From Candolleomyces eurysporus (taxonomy: Eukaryota; Basidiomycota; Agaricomycetes; Agaricales; Psathyrellaceae), in the NCBI GenBank assembly GCA_027579435.1, contig JANBPK010000957.1:1-48942 (forward strand): a DNA stretch of 48,942 nucleotides. The letters are read 5' to 3'. Positions within the stretch are counted from its first letter, which is position 1; the number at the start of each line of letters is the position of its first letter. The translations under genes were made by a program, and so were the position numbers. The notes under the pieces are model-generated. The model did not search any database. It was given only the letters and a program-made list of their open reading frames with translations, and had not been told where the DNA came from. This document shows, piece after piece, positions 21,828 through 34,041 of this stretch.

Positions 21828-24318
21828 ATGGTCAAGCCATCTGTAGACGCGTCTTTCTGGAGGCACCTCTCCTGCTTCATCCTCTTCACCCTTGTCCTTT
21901 CTTGGCGACAGTGGCGGGNCTTGGTCTTTCAAACCGCCACGCTAAAGCGGCCGACATTCTCCGCGGCCGGTGACATCGCGGAAAACCGCCGACAAATGTC
22001 CCTCGGAGAGCATGAGCATCCTCACCCCGCCCTCCTCTCCAACCAAAGGCTGACCGCGGTGCTGCCTGTGTCGAACGTGTCCATTCACCAGATCNCAGAC
22101 ATCCTCGCTCCGCTGCTCGACCCTGGAACGGCCATTCGGGAAGTAACCCTGCTTGCACCGGCGTCCCTGCATCGGATCTTATCAGATAAGCTGCGACAGG
22201 AACTCACGAAGCACGAGGGGCAGGATCACCCAGAGATTGGCGTGAAGACTTGGGATGACGACATATCTCCTTCTGTGTTCCGACTTTTNGATCTCCGTGC
22301 TTCGCCATGGACTCTGGTTATGAGGCACGACGGACTCCTTGGCGTGGACAAGCAAACNCGTTCCATCTTGGTCGGAGAAATCATCGACTGGAGCCTCCCC
22401 TATGGACCTCGAGGCACACCTCTTCCGCCAAATGGCACCCACCCAGCGAACATCGTGGACTGGGTACACCTTTCACGGAGCCGACCTGAATTAGCGTCAT
22501 ACATCGAGCCGCCGTTGGTTATACGTCTCGACACGCTCTCNAACTTGGNCCCGCTGCCNTTGACCTGGAAACACCTNTCTGAGCAGATTGCANTTTGCAA
22601 TCCTTGGAACGCCAGCGGCCTATTAGTTGGTCGACATGGCCCTCCTGAAATCTCCTCNTNTCACTTAGNCTGGCCTCGAACGCACCCGGAACTTCCGGTA
22701 TTCAAACCAACGTCAGCAGGAACATTCCCNCCACGANNCCTCCGNCCGTTCTGCCACACCANCGTCTGAGATTCGATATNCTCCTCTCAGAGAAGAAGGA
22801 TGTTCAAAATCTTGCACCATTCCTCTGCGGTCTCCTCNTACGAGGTCATACCATTCGGGTCCTNGTGGTCGACACCAACNTGCANTTCAGCTTTANTCCN
22901 ATAAAGCGAAAGACTCGTCTCGTCACGGAGGGAGGCTGTTCAGTCGACTTTTTTACCATAAACCAATACATGCGTCGCAAAGAAATCTTTCNGTCAATAG
23001 GGGACGGCGCCTTGGCTTCNCACGTCGTTATCACACTCAAGNCTCATAATTTCGCTGGGTTTCTTCTTGATACCTTCCGCGTTGGAGACAACGTCCTGGT
23101 CGAAGTCCCTCAACAAGATCTGGNATACTGCGACTGGATGGCANCTCTCACTCTCCAGCAATGGAAAAGTACGTCTCTCCCAGCAAATTATTCNTGGCAT
23201 TTGCTGACTATTTCAACAGACTGGCACAAGCCGAGGATCGACATNAGCGTCATCACTCGGGACAGACCGAACTCTCTGGCAAGGCTTCTCGGGTCTTTGT
23301 CTGCAGCTCGGTACTTTGGAGATTCCATCNATCTCAGGCTGAACGTTGAGCAAGATTGTGATTTTGAAACACTCAAAATCTCGCAGACCTATCCTTGGCN
23401 TCATGGAAGCTTCTTCCTGCACCATCGGATTGTTCACGGAGGCTTGCTTCCCGCTGTCGTGGAGTCATGGTATCCGAGGAACAATGACACCTATGGCTTG
23501 CTCCTCGAAGACGATGTAGAGCTGTCTCCCCTATTCTACGCCTGGGTAAAGATGGCTATACTCAAATATCGGTATGTGCACTTCCTCCTATTCATTTCCG
23601 TAGACCTCTCTTTACCGACGCTCGCCGCAGATATGACTCTCCGGTCGACCAATCACCCAACCTTTTCGGAGTCAGTCTATACCAGCAAAAGCACGTCGAA
23701 CTACGCCCCGAAGGCCGGATTCCATTTAACGCCAGATCTCTATTTTCCTCGCAAGGACTTCCATTCCCTTCAACACCCTACCTCTCTCAAGTACCTTGCA
23801 GCTGGGGCGCAGTCTACTTCCCGGAACCCTGGAGNCTATTCCACGACTACCTTTTACTCCGTTTCTCCGAATCCTGGCTATCCATGGACGACACCGTCGT
23901 CCCTCACGTCCGATCCAACAACTGGCTCAGGTCCTGGAAAAAATTCTTCATCGAGCTGGCGTANCTCANGGGCTANGTGATGCTCTATCCCAACTATGAG
24001 AATTACTTGTCACTGTCGACAAATCACCTCGAATACGGGTCTCATGTGAGGACTCGGACCAAGGAGAAACAGGATCTNTTCGAGGTGCCTTTACTCCCAT
24101 TGCCNNGGAATGATGATGNGACCGATGCAATGGGAAAGCCGACACGTCTCCTTGAACTCCCNGACATGACTCTCCCTCGATTCCGCGACCTTCCGATCCT
24201 CAACCTAACGGCCAGCCTGACNACAGAAGATGATTTGGTACAAGCGCAGCATAGACGTCGAGCACAGCTATGTGCTCTCCACTGGCAGCGCAATAATACC
24301 ACCACTTCCTCCNCNTAG
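21828..24318 (+). CDS. Membrane-anchored glycosyltransferase, GT2-like
   Basis: The protein starts MVKPSVDASFWRHL and has one N-terminal hydrophobic segment (LSCFILFTLVLSW), so it is probably a type II membrane protein of the secretory pathway. The first 330 residues are a poorly conserved region. A GT-A-like domain follows after an intron at 23169-23219: DISVITRDRPNSLARLLGSL is the opening strand and helix, and LLEDDVELSPLFYAWV holds the acidic nucleotide-sugar/metal site. A second intron is 23572-23630. The end of the domain has DTVVPHVRSNNWL and GSHVRTRTKEKQD. Ambiguous bases are numerous and mostly keep frame, but the frame shifts once near 22730-22738, beside three N bases; dropping one base restores it. 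The donor sugar and acceptor cannot be told. This family is known to me from agaric genomes as uncharacterised. Confidence 0.75.
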
Positions 24319-26785
24319 CTGGGCTTGGATCATCCGGCAACGGTCATGGCAGTATTCGTAATTTCATTTGCGGCGACGCCGACTAACGACGATGTATCCA
24401 TACTACAATAATCCACGGAGTACGAAGCGATAGTCCACTAGCTACATATAGACAGAGTGAGACCGAGAGAGGATGGCAAGATCTTAGAGAGANAAGAAAA
24501 GAAAAGCAACGAGAAGAAAAATAATTTGACAACAGCGCGGGGAGGCAAGCGACAGATATCGAATCAGAAATACAGCGACAGCGGCGANAACAACGACGAC
24601 TACAATTGGTGCTTGTNACAGCTGACCAAAAACGATAGACCCCCCAAGAAAAAGGTTTACATAGCAATCTGAGAACTGTCTAGGCCCAAGGCATGGAGGA
24701 ATAAATTCACGTTGGCCAGTTTAGTCTGTCGTTCCTCTTCATCGACAACCCAACCTTTATTCACGCTGAACACATTGTCGAGAACCTTTTCACGGAGAGA
24801 GGTNACGAGAATCTGGTGTTGTTCTGTAACGGCATGAAGGGCGAGGGCAGCGAGGAACTGCCAGACGGGCTGGTCAACGATATCGATCGAGCTGGGTACA
24901 GCAGGNGGNTGGCCGGTGATGTTGGTATGCGCAATCCGTGTTGACGGGAAAAGGAGGAGTAGATGTGGCGCTAGAAGCTGGAATAGATGGTCGAACATTA
25001 ATTGCCTGAATAGCATTGTAACAGTTAGAGCTTGGCCAGTGAGAAAAGACGTGGACACATACCATGCCTCGGTCTCTTCTGGGGTAGGTACCACAGCTGA
25101 GTCATTTCCGGAAGCTATGGTCTGCTTGATAACTTCTACGCGGCTCAAGAAAAGAGTGAGGAGAGCGAGACCGGGCTACGCAAAAAGCATCAGCCTTCGA
25201 GTCTGATAAAGTAAGCAACANCTAGCTCACCCTTGTCTGGGCCACAGCGACTATATTCGAACGGTGCAACAACAGAGACAACAAACCAGTCACAAGCCTC
25301 AACTCAGCAACAGAGACGACAGGCAGAATGCTCTGCATCACGCTCCCAAGGAAAGCTTGAGTCTGTCTCTCAACCTCNGCACGCTCGGGCGTTTCNACCA
25401 AGGAATCAAGAATAGGAGCTTGCTTGATNACGTCGAGCTGATCAAAGCAGGCTACAAGCAAGGTCAGAAGAGTCAACATTCTCTCGCTTGAGAGGTGACG
25501 AGTCAGCCGAGGNAGGATCCTCTTTCCCTTGGTTGGCATTAAGAGTGAGATGAACGGATGAGGGTTGCTAAAATAAGAATAAGTAAGCTAGCATGATCTA
25601 CGAAACAGTGAACGTACCTAGTTTCAAGAGGCACCATAACCTTCATTTCATCCCAGATGACATTGGCAGTTTCATCATACTCCATTTGCCTAAAATTGAG
25701 ATTGATTNAGTCAATTTATACCTCACCNATTACCAAGTATGGTGCTCACCAAGCCTGGAATACTTCNTCTTCGTCTTCAGGATGNGGNTGATCGCGGCGC
25801 AGTTGTTCGACCTGGAGCACAAGGTCATATAGATGTTCCAAATTNATCAAGGTTTCCCGCTGAGTCAAAGGCTCTTTCATAATGGTCTCTCCNGTCTGCC
25901 GCAGANAATGTCANCGGAATGACAGGCNGAGAANAAAAACANAATTACCTGATGAGCATCCCCCAAAGCTTCGCGACCCAGTTTCGCAGCCTCCTTCGCA
26001 GCACCTTCATTATAAACCGAGGCCTTGGAAATATGGGCATGTGCAGGCGCGAGGGTCGGAGATGACGAATCAACTTGCAANAGTTGACGAGGAGCAGCCT
26101 TGTAACTTCGACCGGAAGTCTTGCCCAGAGCACCTTGTAAGTTTTGCAACGCTGATAAAAAAGAATGATTTAGGAANCAAAGAGTCAAAGGAAGGTATAT
26201 GGCACCGACAATGTAATCCTTTCTCTTCCTCACGCTTCCTGGCGTTGTTGACGATTCGTTCAACCTGCTGCTCCATACGCTGCATAGCNCTGGGACGGCG
26301 GTTTGGTCCTCTCTGTGCAAGCCCAAGCCCGATGCCGCCTCCAGAGCCAAACTTGATGACTCGTTCATCTTGCGCTTGCAATCCCATTCTCGATCTCAGT
26401 ATCGCGCCGTAGACCTGAGCGTAAAAGTCGTCTGCGTAAGGATCCTGGGTGACGAGTTGAGACACTTGAATACGGGTGATGAAATCCTTGTCGGACTGGG
26501 TCATGAGGTCATTGTACCGAGACTATGTGCGCTTTTCAGCNTTTGATTCAAAAGATCCGANGCAGATAGGGTACTGACCATATGAGCAATCTTTTGCGCT
26601 TTGCGTCTCCTCTTTTCTTCCATCCTTTCATGTTCCACAATCCTCTTCATGGCTTCAGCACGCAACTGCTCCTGACTAATCCCTTGTCCACCGGGAATCT
26701 GCATTCCCTGCACGTCCCGGGCAAACTCAGATTGAGCCATCTCGTTAAGCAATCGCTGTTGCATCTGNATAGTTTGGGGACTGAT
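21919..26785. other. Cluster of single ambiguous bases
   Basis: Dozens of isolated N bases lie across the glycosyltransferase gene and most of the PAT1 gene. In coding DNA they replace single bases and usually keep frame, and many are third codon positions. The neighbouring 27-33 kb has very few. Confidence 0.7.
24319..24656. other. Convergent intergenic region
   Basis: This lies between the stop of the glycosyltransferase (plus) and the stop of PAT1 (minus), so it holds two 3' ends. It has a purine-rich tract on the plus strand at about 24460-24545. No gene is seen. Confidence 0.5.
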
Positions 26786-28162
26786 TTCATGAGAATTCGA
26801 TCCAGGGGGAAGGCGGCCGAGTTGCAACTGCTGCTGTAAGTGCCGGGCAGGGGAAGGTGAATTGAACCCGCGCTGCTGGTGCTCATGCAAATACGCATGG
26901 CCTTCCTGCTGCTGCCAGAGTCGCTTGTCTTCCAACGCTGCCTGGGCCATCCTCCTTTCCATCTCTTGCTGCTCGAGGAGTTCTTGGATTTGACGCTGCC
27001 GGCGTTCTTGGAGCTGTTGTTGCTGCCTTTCACGCTCCTGAAGTAAAAGCTGCTGCTGACGCTCCTGCTGCAGTAATACCGCTGTCTGATGCCGTTGATG
27101 TTCCAAGAACCGAGGCGATTGTGAGGATGGAAGCATTCGAGGTGGAGGAGTACGCTGTTGCTGATATTGCTGCTGTTGCTGTTGCTGCTGCTGCTGCTGG
27201 AATTGAGCGGCAAGACGCTGGTATTGCTGCTGCTCATACAGCCGATCCTGGTGTTCCTTTTGCTGTCTCAGTTCCAGATATCTTCTCTGTTCTTCTTCCT
27301 GCCTCTGAAGCTCTTGCTGCTGAAGCAGAAGCCTCTCCATCTGCAGCGCCCGTTCCTCCTCTTCTCTACGCTTCGCCTGGAGAACGGCAGCCATGAGCAT
27401 CTCTTCTTCAATCTCCTGGAGAGTTCTTGGGCGAGCCTGCTGAGCCCCGTGGGCAAGCACATGTTGTTGGTGCAAGACCGGGGATTCCTGGGACAAGAAA
27501 GGACTGAACTTGGCCCCTATAGGGGGAGTCGGAGCTCCCGTTGGCTGACGCGGAGTGTGATGAGGAAGATGGTGCGGCTGCTGTTGGTCCTGAGGTCGAG
27601 CGGAGGAGGAACCATTGAGCTTGCCCAGAACCGCAAACGGAGACTTATCATCCCAAATTGACTCCAGGGATTGCCCAGCGGTGCGAGCTAAAAGGTGAAG
27701 ATCACATCAATATACATAGAGATCTGATGTACTGTGATTACTGACTCGAAGCTGCTGGAGGATGTGTGAAGGGCTGCTGCTGGTGGAGAGGTGACTGGGA
27801 CTGTGGAATATGGTGCTGTCTTGGGGCCGGAGCCTGCTCCTTTCCTGGATCTCTCTGAGGTTTCTCAAAATCGGGGAGGGTTTGCCTGGTGAAGTCAAAG
27901 TCTTTGCCTGATAAAGTGAATGTCACGGTTGAGAAGGGCCGGGCAGAGAGGCAGTAATGGCCTCACCAACTTGCCCAACGCCGCCAAAGGTCTCGTCGTT
28001 GAGCTCGTCACCACCCTCCTGCAGGGTGTCGCCTAGACCATCATAGCTTTCCTCTCCCCAGGTGAGAACGGGCAGGTCGTCGTCGCCCTCCTTGAGCTCG
28101 CCCTCGAGAAATTTTCTGCGCTCCTCTTCTAGGTCGTTCTGGGGAAGACCAAAGAACGACAT
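24657..28162 (-). CDS. PAT1: PAT1, mRNA decapping activator
   Basis: Pat1 bridges deadenylated mRNA, the Lsm1-7 ring, Dhh1 and the decapping enzyme in cytoplasmic P-bodies. The start MSFFGL is the same as in yeast Pat1, and LNDETFGG is the Dhh1-binding DETFG motif. An unstructured N-terminal half follows with a glutamine-rich, REEEERALQMERLLLQQQELQ-like coiled stretch. The conserved middle reads SRYNDLMTQSDKDFITRIQVSQLVTQDPYADDFYAQVYGAI, typical of the family just before the C-terminal domain. The C-terminal helical repeat domain spans several short exons (TIMKEPLTQRETLINLEHLYDLVLQVE, TRHLSSERMLTLLTLLVACF, LFPSTRIAHTNITG) and ends HALGLDSSQIAM. At least eight introns are inferred. Many single N bases occur, as in the neighbouring glycosyltransferase gene. 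Confidence 0.9.
27155..27201 (-). repeat. CAG/CAA tract coding for polyglutamine in PAT1
   Basis: The plus strand shows repeated ctg and ttg triplets. On the minus strand they code for a run of eleven glutamines followed by YQQQ, within a larger glutamine-rich stretch of about 150 residues. Confidence 0.8.
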
Positions 28163-28295
28163 GGGAGCATGTCAGAGGAGGGAATATTCTGTGAAATGGC
28201 GAATGTCGCGCTCGTCTGCCGGAAGAAACGCGAAATCTTTGTATCATTGTTGGTCTACAGTCTCTACTACAAACAAACACCAATCGTCCCTGACC

Positions 28296-31200
28296 TCAGT
28301 CACCGAGTCGNTGCACCGTCTCTAAAAAGTCCAGCAACGTGCTCGAGCTCCATGCTTGCGTATTGCACGAATCATGGCAGTGTGCCCCGTTCTCGTTCGT
28401 CAGCTCCGGAAGCCCCCTCCAGGGGTCGTTCTGGATGTACCGGCGAGCCGGGAGCAGATTTCCGTGCAGATGATGGAGTGTCTCCTGCTCACGTTTTCGT
28501 TCAGCCGAGACTCGAGTCGAAAGACCCAGATGACGTACCTTCTTATCTTCGCCATTCAACAGGGCAAACTGCAGGTACGCCCGCAGGAAATAGCCCAACG
28601 GCCAGCCCCATTCCGGTCCTTGATGGTAGTTCAATCCTTTGGCTATCGCTGCATCCGTCCCGTCGTTGGAGTTGTCATAATTGGGACGGTACTGCATATC
28701 GCTGGGATCCAACGTCTTCATTCCCAATGGGCCTCGTAGAACCTTATCTGCAAGCTTCAAAGCGTGGAGCGCGTGCTTGGGATCGAACAGCTCGGGAGCA
28801 ACAGTCATCGCAATGGGGAAGTTGCACCGGAACTGATAGTCTGACCATTCACGCCCAGCCCCAGCTCCATAGGTGTCCTTGTAGGTTCCGCGGCGGTTGA
28901 TCAACCTCGTATCGACCTTGTATTTGGAATCGTCGGCCGGATCTGTTTACGAGGTAAAGGCACCGAAAAACATGGGTAAGGAGACCTACTTACCCAGAGG
29001 TACATAGAAATGTTTTTCAAAGTTGGCCTGAATCAAGTCGGACCATTCCTTGTACGTGACGAGGCGCTCCTCTCCACGAACTATAGGGACTTATTCAGCC
29101 AATGACTGCAGATTAATAGAGCTTGACTCACTCTTCGCCTTGACGCCGTTGAACGGGAACTTGTTCTTCTCCACCAGCTCACTCAACCACCTCAAAGTGC
29201 TCTTCAACAGCCCGATAATCTCCACGGGTGCGCCATCTCTCGGTGTACCAGGCTTTCCTTTGGTGCCTGCCTTCTCCGACTCACCCATCTTGTCCATCCA
29301 GGTTCCGCAGTTATACTCGCTGCCTCCTAGCGTAAATCCAGTCTCCCAATCTGTGCGGATAGAAATATTGAAACCCTCCGACTTCATCTGCATATCCAGG
29401 TTCGGTCCAGCATTATATTCCCGGAAATCGATCCCTTCAGCATGGCGCTGCAAGATCTCTTGGATAATCTCCGCGATAGTGCTTGTCTCCGAGTATGCTC
29501 TAGGATCATTCCAAGGAACCCATGTATCGTCCTTGGGGAAACGCCTTTTGATGGTCTCGGAGAGTAAAGACAGTCCATCTGGGGCGGTCTTGACATAGTC
29601 CTGGATATTCTGCAGCATCCACCACGGAGAATCGCGGGAATTGTACCTAGGTAAAATATCAATATATCTATTATTTCAACGAAGATCGATGTCACAAACC
29701 TGGGTGACCGAACCGAATCCAAGAGGTTCGGAATCAAACCATGTTTCAGCGTAGTCGAGAACGCCAAAATATGCTTCTTAGCTCCTTCAAAGTTGCCCGT
29801 GGTCAAAAACAGCCCGCTGAGCGAGATGAAGACATCCCGTCCCCAACATCTTGCCCATTCCTTGGTAAAGTGAGGTAACCCAGCGGCCAACGACGGAGTG
29901 ACAACACCTGGATCCAGCGACGCAGACTTGACGAGACCGTACATTTGAACTGCACACAGGGCCAGATCTTGGATGAACGAATGACCAGAGACGACAAACT
30001 CCGAACACTGCTCAATGACGGCCTGCCTCGCAGCCTTGTACGCCTCCGAAATGATCAACGCGAAGTACTTTGGCCTCATGAAATTTGGCACGCTGCTCTT
30101 GACCCGGTCGCACCGCTCCTTGAGCCACTGAGCAGGCTTGGCGAGGTTAGGCAGCGTGTCAGTTTGCCTAAATCATCGTAAATATCTAAGCGGTGAAAGA
30201 TGGAACGAAAGCACTCACGAGCTCAACCGCTGATGTATATAATCAAACGCCCAAGTACCCTCCCTCAAGTGACCACAAAGCGAATGTCCAAGGTCATTGT
30301 ACTGCATAATGTGCCTCAGGGGATGCATCCATCCTTCTAACCCACAATACACCAACTTGCCCGAGCCGGGTATGTCATATGTTCCATACACACCGGCGGT
30401 AGCATCTCGTTCCTCCACATCCGCGCGATGCAAAACCACATTCAGATCCACGAGATCCAAATCTTTCACTGCATCATAGGCGCCCGTCTTGCAGAAGCCC
30501 TCTAGGTCCGCATCAAAGTCTTCAATCTGCGTCTCGAAGACCATAATGCTTCCAGGTGGGAAATAGTCCGGAACAACAATTTCAGAGTAGGGGCCAGCGT
30601 CGTCTTGTTTACGTGCAATATTGGCAGGGGGAATATCGACGAGCTTAGAGGGGAGCCCACGAATGATTTCGGGGTCTTTGGGGACATCATAGGAGGATAT
30701 CTCGATGCTGGCACCGAGAACATACTTGGCTCGAGTTCGGCGCAGTTGGATAGGAGTAACTGATTCCACAAGTTAGTGCTCGGGGCTGCCAGGAGAGTGA
30801 AAGAGAAGGACTCACTGTGTCCACGGTCTTTCGAGCCTTTGTGGAATGCAGTGTGAGCTACTACCAAATAACCCTTCAGAGACTGCGGCTGCACGCGATG
30901 GAGCATGATATACTGGCAAAATTGAAATGAGCAAGAGACATCGAAAAAACCGATAGGAGAAACTCACGTCGTTCTCCTGATGAACGTGCCCTTCCTCAAA
31001 ACCTCCATGAACCATCTCCAGGTGCAACGCACTCAATACCCTCTTCACCTTCGCAATTCCACTGGTATCCTCTTGCCCACTCAACTCGTACCTCCTCTTC
31101 TCGTGCACCAGGTTCAGCAACTTCGGATACAAGTCGTCGAAGCCCTTCACGCTCCCAGTCGCACAGAAGCTAAACGCCACCAGCGCGCCAGTCGACAACG

Positions 31201-33661
31201 CATCCTCTGCACTCCTCTTATCCAACGGACTCTCGTTATCATGGGTCAGGTCATAAAGCAGCGCATGGGGGAGTGATCCGTTGACAGGAATCACAACCGC
31301 CTGCCTGACAGGACCCTTCCCAGTCGGACTCGTAATCTCCTCCTTCGACACCATACACGCGCCATCCATGGACCCAATTGGCTTCCCAAGCCCATGTCGA
31401 TACAACAGCCTTGAATACTCCTTCGGATCCCACCCATTAAAGCTTTCCCTGATCAAACTGTTGATCCCCAACTCCTGGACAAACACCAAATCCGTATCCT
31501 CATTGCCCGTGAACAGCTCAGCGCAGATGTACAAATCAGGGCGAATAACACGCGCAGCGTCCAACATATGCGTGCCCACTTCCAATGGGGTGGAGTGGCA
31601 GTTGTCGATCCTGAATCCATCGAAAGTGTGCGCGAGGGCTTCGACGTAGGAGGTCATGTACTGCCAGAGCCAAGGGTTGTCGGAGGGCTGCTTCCCGTAG
31701 CGCAGCTTGACACAGTCACCCCAGACGATGACTTCACGTCGCAAGTACGCTTTGCTTGGAAGTAGTGCAAAGTTCTGCAGAGGGTCCGCATCCCAGATCC
31801 AACCGTTGTTGGCGAGCGAGTAGACAAGTGGGTCAGCGTCGGGTGTGGGGGCCAAGCGCGTGAAGTACGGCTCGACGAGGGGTTTCCTGGAAAAAGAGTG
31901 TTAGAGTCTAGTAACCAAGTATACGTCTGAATCGAGGGACCTACTCTTTGGATATCTCTCCCATTTTTGGACCATGTTCATCCAGCCTCGTATACTTGAC
32001 ACGACCCCGTACTAGGTCAAGCGCTGCCTTCGTGTCTGCCTCCCATTCCTCATAGAGGGGCACGTTCAAAACATCGATGACTTTGCCCCACGCTTCCGCC
32101 AATACATCGTGATCCTCCACCAAGGTGAAAGCGGCCTTTGCAATACCAGCCGCCACGTCGGGCTCAAACTTCACTCCAAATCTGGAAGCATACTTTGCAA
32201 GACCGTGGATCAAGCCCTCCTCCTGACGAATGATTTTAGCAATATCGACAACGTTCTTGTTGGCGATATTGGGCCCGGTCCAAGGCTTGACTTTGCCAGA
32301 ATTTAGCGATGCCTTGACGGAATCCTTTTCGCGAGCGACATCAATAACGTAGTACTGCCAGAGATGGAGGGAGCGGACAGTCTTTTCGAAGTCGTCCATG
32401 ATTATCGTGAGGTCATCGTTGGATTCGATGGCGGTGGGCAAGTCCTTTGATGCCAGTGAGGCTGAGAAATCGAGGATGGCAGAGTCAAGTTCTAAAGCAG
32501 GAGTGAGATGGGGTGTATTCGCGGGGCTGAAGCCTGAAAACAAAGTTACATCGTAAGCATACCGGAAGTAAAAGGGGAATGCTTGAGTGACTTCCTCACC
32601 TGCTTCGGGATGCTCTACGAGCCAGGCCGAATCATTGGCAGTATGGTTGAGTACGACATCCGTTAAGCTCAATAAGCCGTATTCCTCCTTGGCGATCTTC
32701 AATATCTCTTCAACTTTATGCCTTCCGGTACTATCTGTACCCAACTGACCCGGGGCAAACAATGCGGGATCGTATCTGTTCTGGTCGCGGATGGAGTAGG
32801 GGCTGTCGCTCTCGCCACGCTCCTGCAAAGGCGGGTAGTGAAGCATGGTATACCCTCGTTCCTTGGCTTCGGCGAAGTGAGGCTTCCATTCGTCGATAGG
32901 TCCCATCCATTTGCTGACCACAGTCAAAACGGAGAGCCCGTCCAAAGGCAGATTGACGTAGTCGTCTTGGACGACAGCTCCTTTGCCTGGGGACAGAACG
33001 GCAAGGGAAGAATCGAGAATAGGAGAGCGAGCCTTGAGTTTGAGTACGGGATCAATATTGAAGTACCCGGTGTGGCCTTTGATTCTGACGCCCGACGAGC
33101 CCTCGTATTCGACCCAGTACTTGTATGCGCCGGCCTGTGCAATTGGGAGGTCGATCTGGATCGGCTTTGAAAAGTCTTGAGGGAGACTGTCTCCGAATAT
33201 TGTCAGATATGAAAAGAAGTATATAGAAGGTGAATAGAGACGCACGTCCGCTCGGCATACCGTTCTCTGCCGAAGGTCTTTCCATCGAGAGGGAAATTTG
33301 TCTTGAAGACGCCATTCTTAGATGCGGGTGTGCCCGCCTCAATGGATACACGGAGAATATAGGGCGTATACGCTGGAGGGAGGCGAACGTACTAGCAGAA
33401 CGCGTCAGATGAGAGCTCCCGCCACTCGGGTCGACGCACCTGAAGATCTTTGCTTGGGCCCCCATCTGGCGATAAACGGAGCTCGTAGACGCGGATGGGA
33501 CCTTCTCCTGGCTGCACAGCACCACTGAAGAAATCGAGGCCCTCTTCTGCGGGTGTCTTCGGGGTCAAGGGCGTCGGAGGACTCGATGCGCTCCCGCCAT
33601 TCCCCTTGAGATTCTTGACATCGATGGAAGTCGGCTTGCCCAACCTCTTTTGGCTAGACAT
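28296..33661 (-). CDS. GDB1: Glycogen debranching enzyme (4-alpha-glucanotransferase / amylo-alpha-1,6-glucosidase)
   Basis: This bifunctional cytosolic enzyme moves maltotriosyl stubs and then hydrolyses the remaining alpha-1,6 glucose during glycogen breakdown. The start is MSSQKRLGKP at 33661, 134 bases from the PAT1 start side on the left end. The glucanotransferase half is a GH13-like barrel: LTDVVLNHTAND (region I), FDGFRIDNCHSTP with the nucleophile Asp (region II, about 31590-31625), and YICAELFTGNED with the general acid Glu (region III). The central part contains HGLGKPIGSMDGACM. The glucosidase half (GH133-like) has KEWARCWGRDVFISLSGLF, LIPNLLDSVRSPRYNSRDSPWW and the C-terminal YQFRCNFPIAMTVAPELF and GPEWGWPLGYFLRAYL. 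The stop is at 28296. At least ten short introns are inferred. The full length of roughly 1500 residues agrees with the family. Confidence 0.92.
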
Positions 33662-34041
33662 AGTTGACGCGATGGTGGCTGTTAGATGCGCGCAGGTGTA
33701 GATAGAGGATTGGTATGGGTGGATGAAGAGTGCCGGGGAAGACTCGGACCCAGGCGTCGCTTCTTGTTGTCTCTGTTGTTCCTGGATTACCCTTGTTCCT
33801 CTGGGTTCGAGTTATCGATGGTTCTATTGGCTCGAAAAAAAATGGGGTGCTACGCAAAAGGAGAAGGAAATGAATGTGCGAATGTGAAGAGGGCCATTTA
33901 TTTCTCGACTGGGAACGTGAAGGACTCCCGGGCTCGATCATCTATGATATCACTCCGACATCATCGTTCCTGCCGCCCCGCCCTTCTTTTTCGGGACAGC
34001 GCGCCCTGTGGCATGTGACAAATCCCGACGCCGCCTTTTTG
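33662..34041. promoter_or_regulatory. Divergent promoter region of GDB1 and the DCAF4-like gene
   Basis: The 380 bases between two divergent starts must hold both promoters. I see no certain TATA box. The right part remains open in a plus frame but has no domain, so it is probably leader sequence. Confidence 0.45.

Noticed and set aside
26647..27237. Ser/Asn-rich minus frame within PAT1
   Set aside because: An out-of-frame reading of the CAG/CAA repeats. The glutamine frame continues into conserved PAT1 sequence.
27121..27661. Plus-strand frames rich in Leu and Ala across 27.1-27.7 kb
   Set aside because: They are the reverse reading of the glutamine-rich PAT1 coding repeats.
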